From NCBI RefSeq assembly GCF_044772865.1, contig NZ_CP173029.1, positions 1,488,001 to 1,552,000 on the forward strand: 64,000 bases of DNA, given 5' to 3'. The translations under genes were made by a program, and so were the position numbers. This stretch comes from Algirhabdus cladophorae (GTDB taxonomy: Bacteria; Pseudomonadota; Alphaproteobacteria; Rhodobacterales; Rhodobacteraceae). Every line of letters starts with the position of its first letter. Positions within the stretch are counted from its first letter, which is position 1. This document shows, piece after piece, positions 8,513 through 16,919 of the stretch. Under the pieces are notes generated by a model. It searched no databases and was not told the origin of the DNA. It worked only from the letters and a program-made list of their open reading frames with translations.

Positions 8513-8547
8513 AGCCCCTGAAATCTTCATTTCGGGGGCTTTTTTTG
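8513..8547 (+). terminator. Rho-independent terminator after acuI
   Basis: A 12-bp stem AGCCCCTGAAAT / ATTTCGGGGGCT (one G-T pair), 4-base loop CTTC, then seven T residues. It lies 52 bases after the acuI stop and separates dmdA-acuI from the BCCT gene. Confidence 0.9.
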
Positions 8548-8654
8548 ACTTTATTGTCTGTTTTGACCGGAACGGGACGCTTTTTGGTTACGATATCTCC
8601 AAGGTTGATTTACGCTTAACGCTATAAAAATAAGCAACAGGAGGGAATAAACTG

Positions 8655-10313
8655 ATGGCTATAAAAGAACCTTTAACCGATCTGCCGATCAAGACCGCGG
8701 ACAGCGGTTTTTATCGTGGATTTAGTGTTGATGTCACGGTGGTAAGTAAGATTATCATCGGTGTGCTCGTGGTGTGGTGCATTGTTTGGCCGGAATGGGC
8801 CGGCGAAGTCTTGGGGGCGTGGAACTCAGCGATCCTTGCTAGCTTTGCGGCGTGGTACATTTGGGTCGTGGCATTTTTTGTGATTGTCTGTCTTGGGCTA
8901 TCGATTTGGCCAACTGCGGGCAGGTTGAACCTTGGGCTGGACGGCGAAAAACCTGAATTCTCGAATTTCTCATGGTTCTCGATGATGTTTGGCGCCGGTA
9001 TCGGTGTGGGCATGCTGACATGGGCCGTGGCTGAACCAGTGGCGCATTTTGGCTCGAACCCTGAAACGATCATGGGCATCACCAATGGTGGCACTGCCGA
9101 CAACGTGCGCATGGCCTACAAATGGTCTTTCCTGCACTGGGGTTTGGGGGCTTGGGCCTGTTACGCTGTTTGCGGTTTGTCCCTTGCGTTCTTTAGCTAT
9201 CGGCGTGGTTTGCCCTTAACGATCCGCTCGGGGCTGACACCGTTGTTTGGCGCGAAACTGTCGGGCCTTCTGGGCACAATCGTGGATATCGTGGCCGTGG
9301 TTGCGACGATCCTTGGTGTGGCGCAAACTCTTGGGTTCGGTGTAGACCAATTCGTCGCGGGTCTGACCCGTATCGGCATTGGTGGCCTTACAAACGCTGA
9401 GGGTGCTGCATCGACGTTTGGCATCATCGTGGCCCTGTTGGTGATTATGGGGGCCTCAACCCTGTCGGCTTTGTCCGGCGTGGGCAAAGGCATCAAATGG
9501 CTCTCCAACATCAACATGGTCTTGTCGATTGTTTTGCTGGGCTTTTTCATCATCTTTGGTGCGACCTTCTTTGGTCTCAGTGCGATGTTTGTCGGTCTTT
9601 GGGACTATCTGATCGCATTGCCGCAACTCAGCTTCAACGTCTTTAGATCCGACGGTGTGGACGGGTCCGAAGCCTTTAAACTGGCACAATGGCAGGGCTG
9701 GTGGCCCGTGTTCTATTGGGCTTGGTGGATTGCTTTTGCACCGTTCGTAGGCTTGTTCCTGGCACGTATTTCGCGGGGTCGTACCATCCGTGAATTTGTC
9801 CTTGGTGCGATGATCGTTCCGTCGCTGATGTGCTTTGTTTGGTTCTCTTGGGCCGGTGGCACAGCGATTGATCTTGAGCTGAACGGTGGCGCAAATGGCG
9901 TGATCTTTGATGCCGCAAACGGTGACAAGATTTTTGCCATGACCGAGTTCATGCTGGCCCCGATCGCGCAAACCCTTGCGTGGGGTATGGCGCTGTTGAT
10001 CGTTGTATTGTTGATGACGTTTCTTGTGACATCGGCTGACTCGGCTGTGTTGATTGTAAACACCATCAATGCTGCTGGTGACGAGGGGCCAAAAGCCCGT
10101 CCACATATCCTGTTCTGGGGTGCTGCCCTAGGTTTGGTTGTGGCAGGTTTGCTGATCTCTGGCGGGACCGGGGCCATCCAAACCGCGATGGTGATTGGCG
10201 CGCTGCCATTTTCTTTTGTGATGGTTTTGATGTGCTTGTCGCTGATCAAAGCGATCTACAATGATGGACGCCGTGAAGCTGCGGGTGTTGCGACGACGGT
10301 TCCGGCTGAATAA
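8655..10313 (+). CDS. BCCT-family transporter (betaine/choline/DMSP type)
   Basis: 552 residues with 12 predicted spans. BCCT transporters move quaternary ammonium or sulfonium compounds with Na+ or H+. The glycine-rich GAGIGVGMLTWAVAEP segment (~TM3) and the Trp-rich WSFLHWGLGAWACYA segment match the conserved substrate-binding core. Start ATG at 8655 follows AGGAGGG. Directly downstream of dmdA-acuI but after a terminator, so it probably has its own promoter; context makes DMSP or glycine betaine the likely substrate, which is inference. Confidence 0.9.
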   Translation: MAIKEPLTDLPIKTADSGFYRGFSVDVTVVSKIIIGVLVVWCIVWPEWAGEVLGAWNSAILASFAAWYIWVVAFFVIVCLGLSIWPTAGRLNLGLDGEKPEFSNFSWFSMMFGAGIGVGMLTWAVAEPVAHFGSNPETIMGITNGGTADNVRMAYKWSFLHWGLGAWACYAVCGLSLAFFSYRRGLPLTIRSGLTPLFGAKLSGLLGTIVDIVAVVATILGVAQTLGFGVDQFVAGLTRIGIGGLTNAEGAASTFGIIVALLVIMGASTLSALSGVGKGIKWLSNINMVLSIVLLGFFIIFGATFFGLSAMFVGLWDYLIALPQLSFNVFRSDGVDGSEAFKLAQWQGWWPVFYWAWWIAFAPFVGLFLARISRGRTIREFVLGAMIVPSLMCFVWFSWAGGTAIDLELNGGANGVIFDAANGDKIFAMTEFMLAPIAQTLAWGMALLIVVLLMTFLVTSADSAVLIVNTINAAGDEGPKARPHILFWGAALGLVVAGLLISGGTGAIQTAMVIGALPFSFVMVLMCLSLIKAIYNDGRREAAGVATTVPAE

Positions 10314-10320
10314 GTCAGTT

Positions 10321-10339
10321 TTGTTCTGAATCAGAACAA
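10321..10339. promoter_or_regulatory. Perfect inverted repeat downstream of BCCT gene
   Basis: TTGTTCTGA-A-TCAGAACAA, two 9-bp arms around a single base, starting 8 bases after the BCCT stop. Such a tight palindrome is too short-looped for a terminator hairpin and looks more like a protein-binding site, possibly for the next gene (start 10401). No regulator can be named. Confidence 0.4.
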
Positions 10340-10350
10340 TCAAAAACAAT

Positions 10351-10386
10351 GGACTGGCTTTGGTACTTGAAAACCAAAGCCAGTCC
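10351..10386 (+). terminator. Hairpin terminator between BCCT and aminotransferase genes
   Basis: A perfect 14-bp stem GGACTGGCTTTGGT / ACCAAAGCCAGTCC with loop ACTTGAAA, but only a weak T-rich tail (TGTATTC). It ends 14 bases before the next start codon. It most likely terminates the BCCT transcript; a role as a 5' leader structure of the next gene is possible. Confidence 0.6.
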
Positions 10387-10400
10387 TGTATTCATACGGT

Positions 10401-11624
10401 ATGCAACTGGATACCGATTTTGTTCGCGCCCAATTCCCCGCATTTCAGGAACCCGCATTGCGGGACAAAGCCTTCTTTGAAAACGCGGGTGGCAGCTACA
10501 TGTGCCGCTATGTGTACTGGCGCCTGAGACGGTTTTACCGCGAACGCAAAGTCCAACCTTATGCGCCCTATCACGCCTCGCTTTTGGCTGGGGACGAAAT
10601 GGATGAGGCCCGCGAACGCCTAGCGCGGATGATGGGCGTCAGCACTGACGAAGTGTCGTTTGGCCCGTCAACCACGGCAAATGTCTATGTTTTGGCACAG
10701 GCCTTTGGACAATGGTTGACGTCGGGCGATGCAATCATTGTCACCAATCAAGATCACGAGGCCAACACAGGCGCGTGGCGCCGTCTTGCCGCCCGTGGCA
10801 TCGAGGTGCGGGAATGGCAGATCGATCCGCAAACAGGTCATCTTGACGTGGATGCTTTGAAAAATCTGATCGATGAGAAGGTCAAACTGCTGTGTTTTCC
10901 CCATTGCTCGAACGTTATTGGCCAGATTAATCCAGTGGCCGAGATCTGCAAACTGGCGCGATCCGAGGGGATATTCACCTGCGTGGACGGTGTCAGCTAC
11001 GCCCCCCACGGCATTCCCAATGTGAACAAGCTGGGTGCGGACATCTATCTGTTTTCCGGCTACAAAACCTACGGACCCCATCAAGGTGTCATGGTGATCG
11101 GTCGTGATCTAGGAATGCTTCTGCCCAATCAGGGTCATGACTTTAATGGCACGACGCTCTATCAACGGTTCACACCAGCAGGGCCCGATCACGCCCAAGT
11201 GGCCGCTTGCGCCGGGATCGCGGATTACTATGACGCGGTTTATGCGCACCACTACAAAGCAGGGCGAGATGGGGCAGGGCGCTGCGATTGTGTTAACACG
11301 CTGTTTCAGGCCCAAGAGACGGCATTGATGCAGCCGCTTTTGGATTACCTCAGTGGTCGGAATGATTTGCGCCTGTTAGGACCTCCCCATGCCAAGGATC
11401 GCGCCCCGACAATTGCCTTGGACTTAGGACGCTCAGGCGAACAGGCCGCCCGCCAGTTAAATGCCCATGGGATCATGGCAGGGGGCGGTGATTTCTACGC
11501 CGTTCGTCCCCTTGCCGCCATGGGGGTCGATTTGGATCAAGGGGTGCTGCGGCTGAGTTTTGTCCACTATAACACCCAACAAGAGGTTGACCGGCTGATA
11601 GACGCCCTAGATCAAACCCTCTAA
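10401..11624 (+). CDS. Cysteine desulfurase-like class V aminotransferase
   Basis: 407 residues, PLP-dependent fold type I. The Schiff-base lysine is Lys222 in FSGYKTYGPHQG; the preceding TCVDGVSYAPHG carries the cofactor-binding Asp and the DHEANTGAW motif near 118-126 the conserved His region. The pattern fits the IscS/NifS-like subfamily whose physiological role is unassigned, rather than housekeeping IscS or SufS. No clear ribosome-binding site before 10401. The next gene is photolyase, 34 bases on. Confidence 0.85.
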   Translation: MQLDTDFVRAQFPAFQEPALRDKAFFENAGGSYMCRYVYWRLRRFYRERKVQPYAPYHASLLAGDEMDEARERLARMMGVSTDEVSFGPSTTANVYVLAQAFGQWLTSGDAIIVTNQDHEANTGAWRRLAARGIEVREWQIDPQTGHLDVDALKNLIDEKVKLLCFPHCSNVIGQINPVAEICKLARSEGIFTCVDGVSYAPHGIPNVNKLGADIYLFSGYKTYGPHQGVMVIGRDLGMLLPNQGHDFNGTTLYQRFTPAGPDHAQVAACAGIADYYDAVYAHHYKAGRDGAGRCDCVNTLFQAQETALMQPLLDYLSGRNDLRLLGPPHAKDRAPTIALDLGRSGEQAARQLNAHGIMAGGGDFYAVRPLAAMGVDLDQGVLRLSFVHYNTQQEVDRLIDALDQTL

Positions 11625-11658
11625 GGTACAAACGGCCTTGGCGTGACCAAGAGGGACT

Positions 11659-13077
11659 ATGAACACACCAATTCTTTTGTGGCTGCGGCGCGATTTGCGG
11701 CTGGTCGATCATCCTGCGCTGGTTGCGGCTTGCGAGGCCGGTGCGCCGGTTATTCCAGTTTTCATCCATGACCAGCAAGTTTCCCAATTAGGGGCCGCGC
11801 CCAAGTGGCGCCTTGGCCTGTCGCTGGCCCAGCTTGAACAGGACCTCCGGGCCAAAGGCAGTCAGTTGATCTTGCGCCGTGGGACGGCCCAGCAAGTGCT
11901 GGAGGATCTGATTGCCGAAACCGGTGCAGGATCCGTCTATTGGTCCCGGCTTTATGATCCCGCAGCCATTGAACGTGACACGCAGGTTAAATCCGCCCTC
12001 AAGGCGCGCGGGATCACCGCGCGCAGTTTTGGCGGGCATGTAATGTTTGAACCCATGAGTGTCGAAACCAAGACAGGTGGGTTCTACAAGGTTTTCACGC
12101 CTATGTGGAAATCAGTACGCACGCGCGACGTACCCCAGCCTTTGGCGGAACCGGCTAAAATCCCCGCGCCCGAGGCATGGCCTGCCAGTGATGCGCTGGA
12201 CAGTTGGGCCATGGGGGCAGCGATGCAGCGCGGCGCGGATGTCGTTTTGCCCTACACAACGGTGGGGCAGGCCAAAGCGTTGGAGCGATTGCACGCATTT
12301 TGCGACGGGCCGATCGGTGGCTATACTGCCAACCGTGATCTGCCATGGAAACGTCATGGCACGTCGCGCCTGAGTGAAAATCTGGCTTTGGGCGAGATCA
12401 GCCCGACCCAGTGCTGGCACGCAGGCAAAGGGAAATTGGATCAGGGCGTCAGTGATGCCGAAGTGTTTCTAAAGGAGCTGGTGTGGCGCGAATTTGCGTA
12501 TCATCTTGCCTTTCACACCCCACGGATTGTCAGCGATAATTGGAAAGAGGACTGGGACGCGTTTCCTTGGAACACCGATGAAACCGATGCACGGGTGATC
12601 GCTTGGAAACAAGGACGCACAGGAATTCAGTTTGTCGATGCGGCCATGCGCGAAATGTATGTCACGGGCACGATGCACAATCGCGGCCGGATGATTGTTG
12701 CCAGCTATTTGACCAAACATCTGATGTGTCATTGGAAAATAGGGATGAACTGGTTTGCCGATTGCCTGATTGATTGGGATCCGGCCAGTAACGCAATGGG
12801 GTGGCAGTGGTCCAGTGGGTCTGGCCCTGATGCGACGCCTTACTTTCGGGTGTTCAATCCAGTGACCCAGTTGGATAAGTTCGACAAGCACCGCAGCTAT
12901 GTCAGCACATGGTTGGCCGAAGGACGCAGCAATCCCGCGCCCGAGGCATTGGCCTATTTCGAGGCGATCCCGAAAAAGTGGTCCATTGCGGCAACTGACA
13001 CGTACCCCCAACCAATAGTGAACGCAGCAGATGGGCGCCAAATCGCCTTGGACGCTTACAGTAACAGAGGCTTCTAA
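11659..13077 (+). CDS. phrB: Deoxyribodipyrimidine photolyase
   Basis: 472 residues. Repairs UV-induced pyrimidine dimers with blue light using FAD. N-terminal alpha/beta antenna domain begins LLWLRRDLRLVDHPAL; the FAD-binding helical domain has the class I signature regions TGIQFVDAAMREM, MHNRGRMIVASYL and DWDPASNAMGWQW. GAGGGA precedes the ATG at 11659. A cryptochrome-type relative is possible, but the sequence is ordinary for a class I CPD photolyase. Confidence 0.95.
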   Translation: MNTPILLWLRRDLRLVDHPALVAACEAGAPVIPVFIHDQQVSQLGAAPKWRLGLSLAQLEQDLRAKGSQLILRRGTAQQVLEDLIAETGAGSVYWSRLYDPAAIERDTQVKSALKARGITARSFGGHVMFEPMSVETKTGGFYKVFTPMWKSVRTRDVPQPLAEPAKIPAPEAWPASDALDSWAMGAAMQRGADVVLPYTTVGQAKALERLHAFCDGPIGGYTANRDLPWKRHGTSRLSENLALGEISPTQCWHAGKGKLDQGVSDAEVFLKELVWREFAYHLAFHTPRIVSDNWKEDWDAFPWNTDETDARVIAWKQGRTGIQFVDAAMREMYVTGTMHNRGRMIVASYLTKHLMCHWKIGMNWFADCLIDWDPASNAMGWQWSSGSGPDATPYFRVFNPVTQLDKFDKHRSYVSTWLAEGRSNPAPEALAYFEAIPKKWSIAATDTYPQPIVNAADGRQIALDAYSNRGF

Positions 13078-13186
13078 AGTGCCGTGGGGATAGCCCGTAA
13101 TGGGTTGTTATTGCCGCAAAAAAGGGGCTTAATAAAGATTAACGTGCTGACAAAAGCACATTCGGACGACACGGGGAAAACCATCT

Positions 13187-14395
13187 ATGATCCTGACGAC
13201 AACGCAGGGGCAAACCGATTTGCCGCGTTACTTCAAGAATGCCTTCTCATTGGCAGAAAATCTGAACTACGGGCGACTGGATGTGACCTTGCCTGATGGG
13301 CGCAAGTTCCGCGCCGAGGGCAAAAATCCCGGACCCGTGGCAGAGCTGATCGTGCATAATGAGGACCTTTTCGCGCGGTTAATCCGTGAAGGCGACCTTG
13401 GATTTAGTGATGCCTATTTGGACGAATGGTGGTCGACGCCGGATTTGCAAGCTTTTATGGACCTCGTTCATGCGGATAACGACGTCATTTACAATGGGTT
13501 TCCGGGGCAGACATTGGTGCGCAGTTACGAACGGCTGCGGTTTTGGTTGCAGTCCAATTCCAAACGCCAAGCCCGCAAAAACATCAGTTATCACTATGAT
13601 TTGGGCAATGATTTCTACGGGCTATGGCTGGATGACACGATGACCTATTCGTCGGCGCTTTATAAAACAGGCCAAGAAAGCTTGGAGACGGCACAAATCC
13701 AGAAATATGCGCAAATGGTGGATGAAATGGGTGCAAAGCCCGGTGATCATGTTCTGGAGATTGGCTGTGGATGGGGCGGCTTTGCGGAATACGCCGCCAA
13801 GGAACGTGGCCTCAAAGTGACCTGCCTTACAATCAGTCAGGAACAGTTGAACTACGCCGTGGAACGCATTGAAAAGGCAGGTCTTTCGGACAAAGTGGAT
13901 TTTAAGCTGCAAGACTATCGTGACGAAACAGGCACCTATGACGGCATCGCCAGTATCGAGATGTTTGAGGCTGTGGGTGAACGCTATTGGCCCGCGTATT
14001 TCGACACGCTGCGCGAGCGGTTAAAGCCCGGAAAAAACGCGACGTTGCAGATTATCACGGTGGCTGAATTTCGTTGGGAGGCCTATCGCCGCGGCGTGGA
14101 CTTCATCCAGAAATATATCTTTCCTGGTGGTATGTTACCTAGCCCCAATGCCCTGCGCGCAGCGATCAAACGGGCCGGTCTAACCGAAAAAAACTCGATC
14201 GAATTTGGCCAAAGCTATGCGGTCACCTGCAAGCGCTGGTATGAGGCGTTTAACGATACATGGGACCAGATCGTCCCCATGGGCTTTGACGAGCGGTTCC
14301 GCCGGATGTGGAATTTTTACCTGACCTCTTGTGCGGCGACGTTTGATAGCCGAAACTGCGACGTAACGCAGATCACGGTGACAAAGCCTGGGTAA
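13187..14395 (+). CDS. Cyclopropane-fatty-acyl-phospholipid synthase family methyltransferase
   Basis: 402 residues. Family members use S-adenosylmethionine to methylenate or methylate unsaturated phospholipid acyl chains at the membrane. The lipid-binding N-terminal half is followed by YHYDLGNDFY (135-144), the SAM motif EIGCGWGG (191-198) and the active-site stretch SIEMFEAVG. Start at 13187 (MILTTTQGQTDLPRYF). Monocistronic by spacing (109 bases upstream gap). Product could be a cyclopropane or methyl-branched lipid; the enzyme class is secure, the exact product is not. Confidence 0.88.
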   Translation: MILTTTQGQTDLPRYFKNAFSLAENLNYGRLDVTLPDGRKFRAEGKNPGPVAELIVHNEDLFARLIREGDLGFSDAYLDEWWSTPDLQAFMDLVHADNDVIYNGFPGQTLVRSYERLRFWLQSNSKRQARKNISYHYDLGNDFYGLWLDDTMTYSSALYKTGQESLETAQIQKYAQMVDEMGAKPGDHVLEIGCGWGGFAEYAAKERGLKVTCLTISQEQLNYAVERIEKAGLSDKVDFKLQDYRDETGTYDGIASIEMFEAVGERYWPAYFDTLRERLKPGKNATLQIITVAEFRWEAYRRGVDFIQKYIFPGGMLPSPNALRAAIKRAGLTEKNSIEFGQSYAVTCKRWYEAFNDTWDQIVPMGFDERFRRMWNFYLTSCAATFDSRNCDVTQITVTKPG

Positions 14396-14431
14396 ACATC
14401 AGGTCAGGCCGTCCAATACAGGAAGTCTCCT

Positions 14432-14872
14432 ATGCCTACCGCAGCCCGCCTTGTTGCCGCACTCCTTTTCGCCGCTTTAGGGTGGTACGTCTCGGAGATG
14501 GTTAAGGCGCTGTTGCCGCCGGAGGAAAACGTCGGGTGGTTTTCCGAAGCCAACACGATCATCAGTTTTTTCATTGGTTGGGTGTTTGTCGGGAAGCGGG
14601 CAGGGGACACCTACGCTGGCGCGTTAGGCTATGGGATAACTGCGGCTCTTTTAATGGTTTTATGGTGCGCGTTTTTGCAAGCCTTCTACGAGATGATCGA
14701 AAAATCCTTGCGCAAACAATATGATGACCCGGTAGAGGCTGTTGTCGCTATCTTTGAGATCATGATCGAGCGGGGTCCAGTATTGATCAACCCATTCGTT
14801 GTTGGCACCTTGCTCTTTGGGGCGATGATTATTGGATTGATTGTTGAATGGGTGGGGCGACGCTTTGCGTGA
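14432..14872 (+). CDS. trgA: TrgA-family membrane protein
   Basis: 146 residues with about four membrane spans and a glutamate-rich turn (LPPEENVGWF). Matches the TrgA family first described in the Rhodobacter sphaeroides tellurite-resistance locus; the gene order trgA-trgB-cysK here repeats that locus. Mechanism unknown. Its 3' end overlaps the likely start of trgB. Confidence 0.78.
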   Translation: MPTAARLVAALLFAALGWYVSEMVKALLPPEENVGWFSEANTIISFFIGWVFVGKRAGDTYAGALGYGITAALLMVLWCAFLQAFYEMIEKSLRKQYDDPVEAVVAIFEIMIERGPVLINPFVVGTLLFGAMIIGLIVEWVGRRFA

Positions 14873-15830
14873 TCCGGTGTCTGTGGATTGGTTTGAAGAC
14901 GCCAAAAATTTCGGACCTGTTGTTCAGGGCAAAATAACTGTTCAGGCAGCTGACGCGATAGACCTGCGCGGTGGGCCACTGGATTTGCAGTGTCTTGGCA
15001 CTTTGGCGCGTTTGTCAGGCAGAACTGTAACTGTCCACTCTGACTATCTGACGATTACGCGGGGGGAATTGCCCGTGCGCGCTGACATCTGGACAGAGGC
15101 CTTGCCCGAGATCGCGCGGGCTTTGGGCCAGATCAGCGAACAGACCTTGATGGCGCGCCGCGCTGTGATGTTTGATCGGGCGGCCTCGCGCATTGCGGCC
15201 CGTGCAGATGCATCTGGCCTCGCGCTGAGCGGCTTGACCCGTGACGATGTCGATATCTTGGCCCACCGTCATCCTTATTCGCATTTCTTTGCTTTGGATG
15301 AACTTGAATTGACCCATAAACGGTTTGATGGCCAGCGGAGCCAACCCATGGAACGGGCGGTGTTTCTGGCCTGCGACGCAGTTTTGGTGCTGCCCTATGA
15401 TCCCGTGCGCGACCACGTTTTACTGGTCGAACAGTTCCGCGCGGGCCCTTGGGGGCGCCATGATCCCAAGCCTTGGCAGATCGAACCAATCGCTGGCCGC
15501 ATCGATGCAGGCGAGACGCCAGAAGCCGCTGCTCGCCGAGAGGCCCATGAGGAGGCTGGTCTGCAGCTTGACACGCTTGAGTTGATCGGTCGCAGCTATC
15601 CCAGCCCCGGCACATCTACTGAATTTTATCATATGTTTGCCAGCTTCTGTGATCTGCCGCCATCCTTGGTGGGTCAGCATGGTCTGGCAGAAGAAAACGA
15701 AGACATCCAAACACATCTTATGGCTTTTGAAACCCTTGACGCCTATGCGCAGGAGGGGCGGATTTCCAACCTGCCGTTGTTGACGGCCATTCATTGGTTG
15801 GCCCGCCGCCGAAGCCTATTGTCTGCTTGA
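14841..15830 (+). CDS. trgB: TrgB: Nudix hydrolase with N-terminal extension
   Basis: 329 residues if started at ATG 14841, which lies inside trgA; GTG at 14877 or 14883 is the main alternative and would remove 12-14 residues. C-terminal Nudix domain has a complete box at 219-240 (G219, E225, RE 233-234, EE 237-238, G240), the Mg-binding pyrophosphatase site; surrounding sequence resembles ADP-ribose-type pyrophosphatases. The first ~140 residues are a TrgB-specific region that includes a gamma-glutamylcyclotransferase-like-looking stretch I cannot confirm. Known as part of trgAB-cysK in Rhodobacter; precise substrate unknown. Confidence 0.8.
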   Translation: MLNGWGDALRDPVSVDWFEDAKNFGPVVQGKITVQAADAIDLRGGPLDLQCLGTLARLSGRTVTVHSDYLTITRGELPVRADIWTEALPEIARALGQISEQTLMARRAVMFDRAASRIAARADASGLALSGLTRDDVDILAHRHPYSHFFALDELELTHKRFDGQRSQPMERAVFLACDAVLVLPYDPVRDHVLLVEQFRAGPWGRHDPKPWQIEPIAGRIDAGETPEAAARREAHEEAGLQLDTLELIGRSYPSPGTSTEFYHMFASFCDLPPSLVGQHGLAEENEDIQTHLMAFETLDAYAQEGRISNLPLLTAIHWLARRRSLLSA

Positions 15831-15881
15831 GTTCGCCCGTCCGCAGGCCTACATATTCGCCATGCTATTGAAGGACGCGCC

Positions 15882-16919
15882 ATGACCATTCATTCCACTC
15901 TTGCAGCCGCGATCGGGAACACGCCCTTGATCCGTTTGAACGCCGTATCAGAGGCCACAGGGTGTGAGATTTTGGGCAAGGCCGAGTTCATGAATCCGGG
16001 CCAATCGGTCAAGGATCGCGCGGCGCTTTTCATTATTAAAGCAGCGATTGCTTCGGGCGCCCTAAAGCCCGGCGGCACCATTGTCGAAGGCACGGCTGGC
16101 AACACTGGGATTGGCCTTGCTTTGGTGGGGGCCTCAATGGGGTTCAAAACGGTGATTGTGATCCCCGAAACTCAGTCTGAGGAAAAGAAAGACATGCTGC
16201 GCCTGGCTGGTGCTGAACTGGTGCAGGTGCCCGCAGCGCCTTATCGAAATCCCAACAATTTTGTGCGCTATTCGGAACGTTTGGCCGCCGCACTGGCCAA
16301 AACAGAACCGCACGGCGCGATCTGGGCCAACCAGTTCGATAATGTGGCCAACCGGCAAGCCCATATCGAGACCACGGGCCCCGAAATTTGGGCCCAGACC
16401 GAGGGCAAAGTGGACGGATTTATCTGTGCGGCGGGTTCTGGCGGGACAGTGGCTGGTGTTGGTATGGTCTTGCAGCCAAAGGGAGTCAAAGTGGGGCTGG
16501 CCGACCCCGATGGTGCGGCGCTGCATAGTTTTTACACGACAGGTGAATTGGCTTCAAATGGTGGATCTATCGCCGAAGGGATCGGGCAAGTGCGCATCAC
16601 CAAGAACCTTGAGGGGTTCACGCCTGATATGTCCTACAACATTCCGGACGCCGAGGCGCTGCCGATTGTCTTTGATTTGCTGCATGATGAGGGCCTTGTT
16701 CTGGGCGGATCCAGCGGCGTCAATATCGCAGGCGCGGTGCGTATGGCGCGCGAGATGGGGCCGGGACATACTATTGTAACCATCCTGTGTGATTACGGCA
16801 CGCGCTACCAATCCAAGCTGTTCAATCGTGAGTTTTTGGAAAGCAAAGACTTGCCCGTGCCCGATTGGATGGCCCCCAGCACGCGCGCCATTCCAAGTGT
16901 TTTCGAGGATGTTTCCTAA
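15882..16919 (+). CDS. cysK: Cysteine synthase A
   Basis: 345 residues. PLP enzyme making cysteine from O-acetylserine and sulfide. Lys44 in GQSVKDRAAL binds PLP; GTAGNTGIGLA is the substrate loop and GSGGTVAG the phosphate-binding glycine loop. Start ATG 15882. Third gene of the trgA-trgB-cysK run; its TAA is immediately followed by the ATG of the mechanosensitive channel gene. Linkage to tellurite resistance genes suits a thiol supply role, as proposed for Rhodobacter. Confidence 0.93.
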   Translation: MTIHSTLAAAIGNTPLIRLNAVSEATGCEILGKAEFMNPGQSVKDRAALFIIKAAIASGALKPGGTIVEGTAGNTGIGLALVGASMGFKTVIVIPETQSEEKKDMLRLAGAELVQVPAAPYRNPNNFVRYSERLAAALAKTEPHGAIWANQFDNVANRQAHIETTGPEIWAQTEGKVDGFICAAGSGGTVAGVGMVLQPKGVKVGLADPDGAALHSFYTTGELASNGGSIAEGIGQVRITKNLEGFTPDMSYNIPDAEALPIVFDLLHDEGLVLGGSSGVNIAGAVRMAREMGPGHTIVTILCDYGTRYQSKLFNREFLESKDLPVPDWMAPSTRAIPSVFEDVS

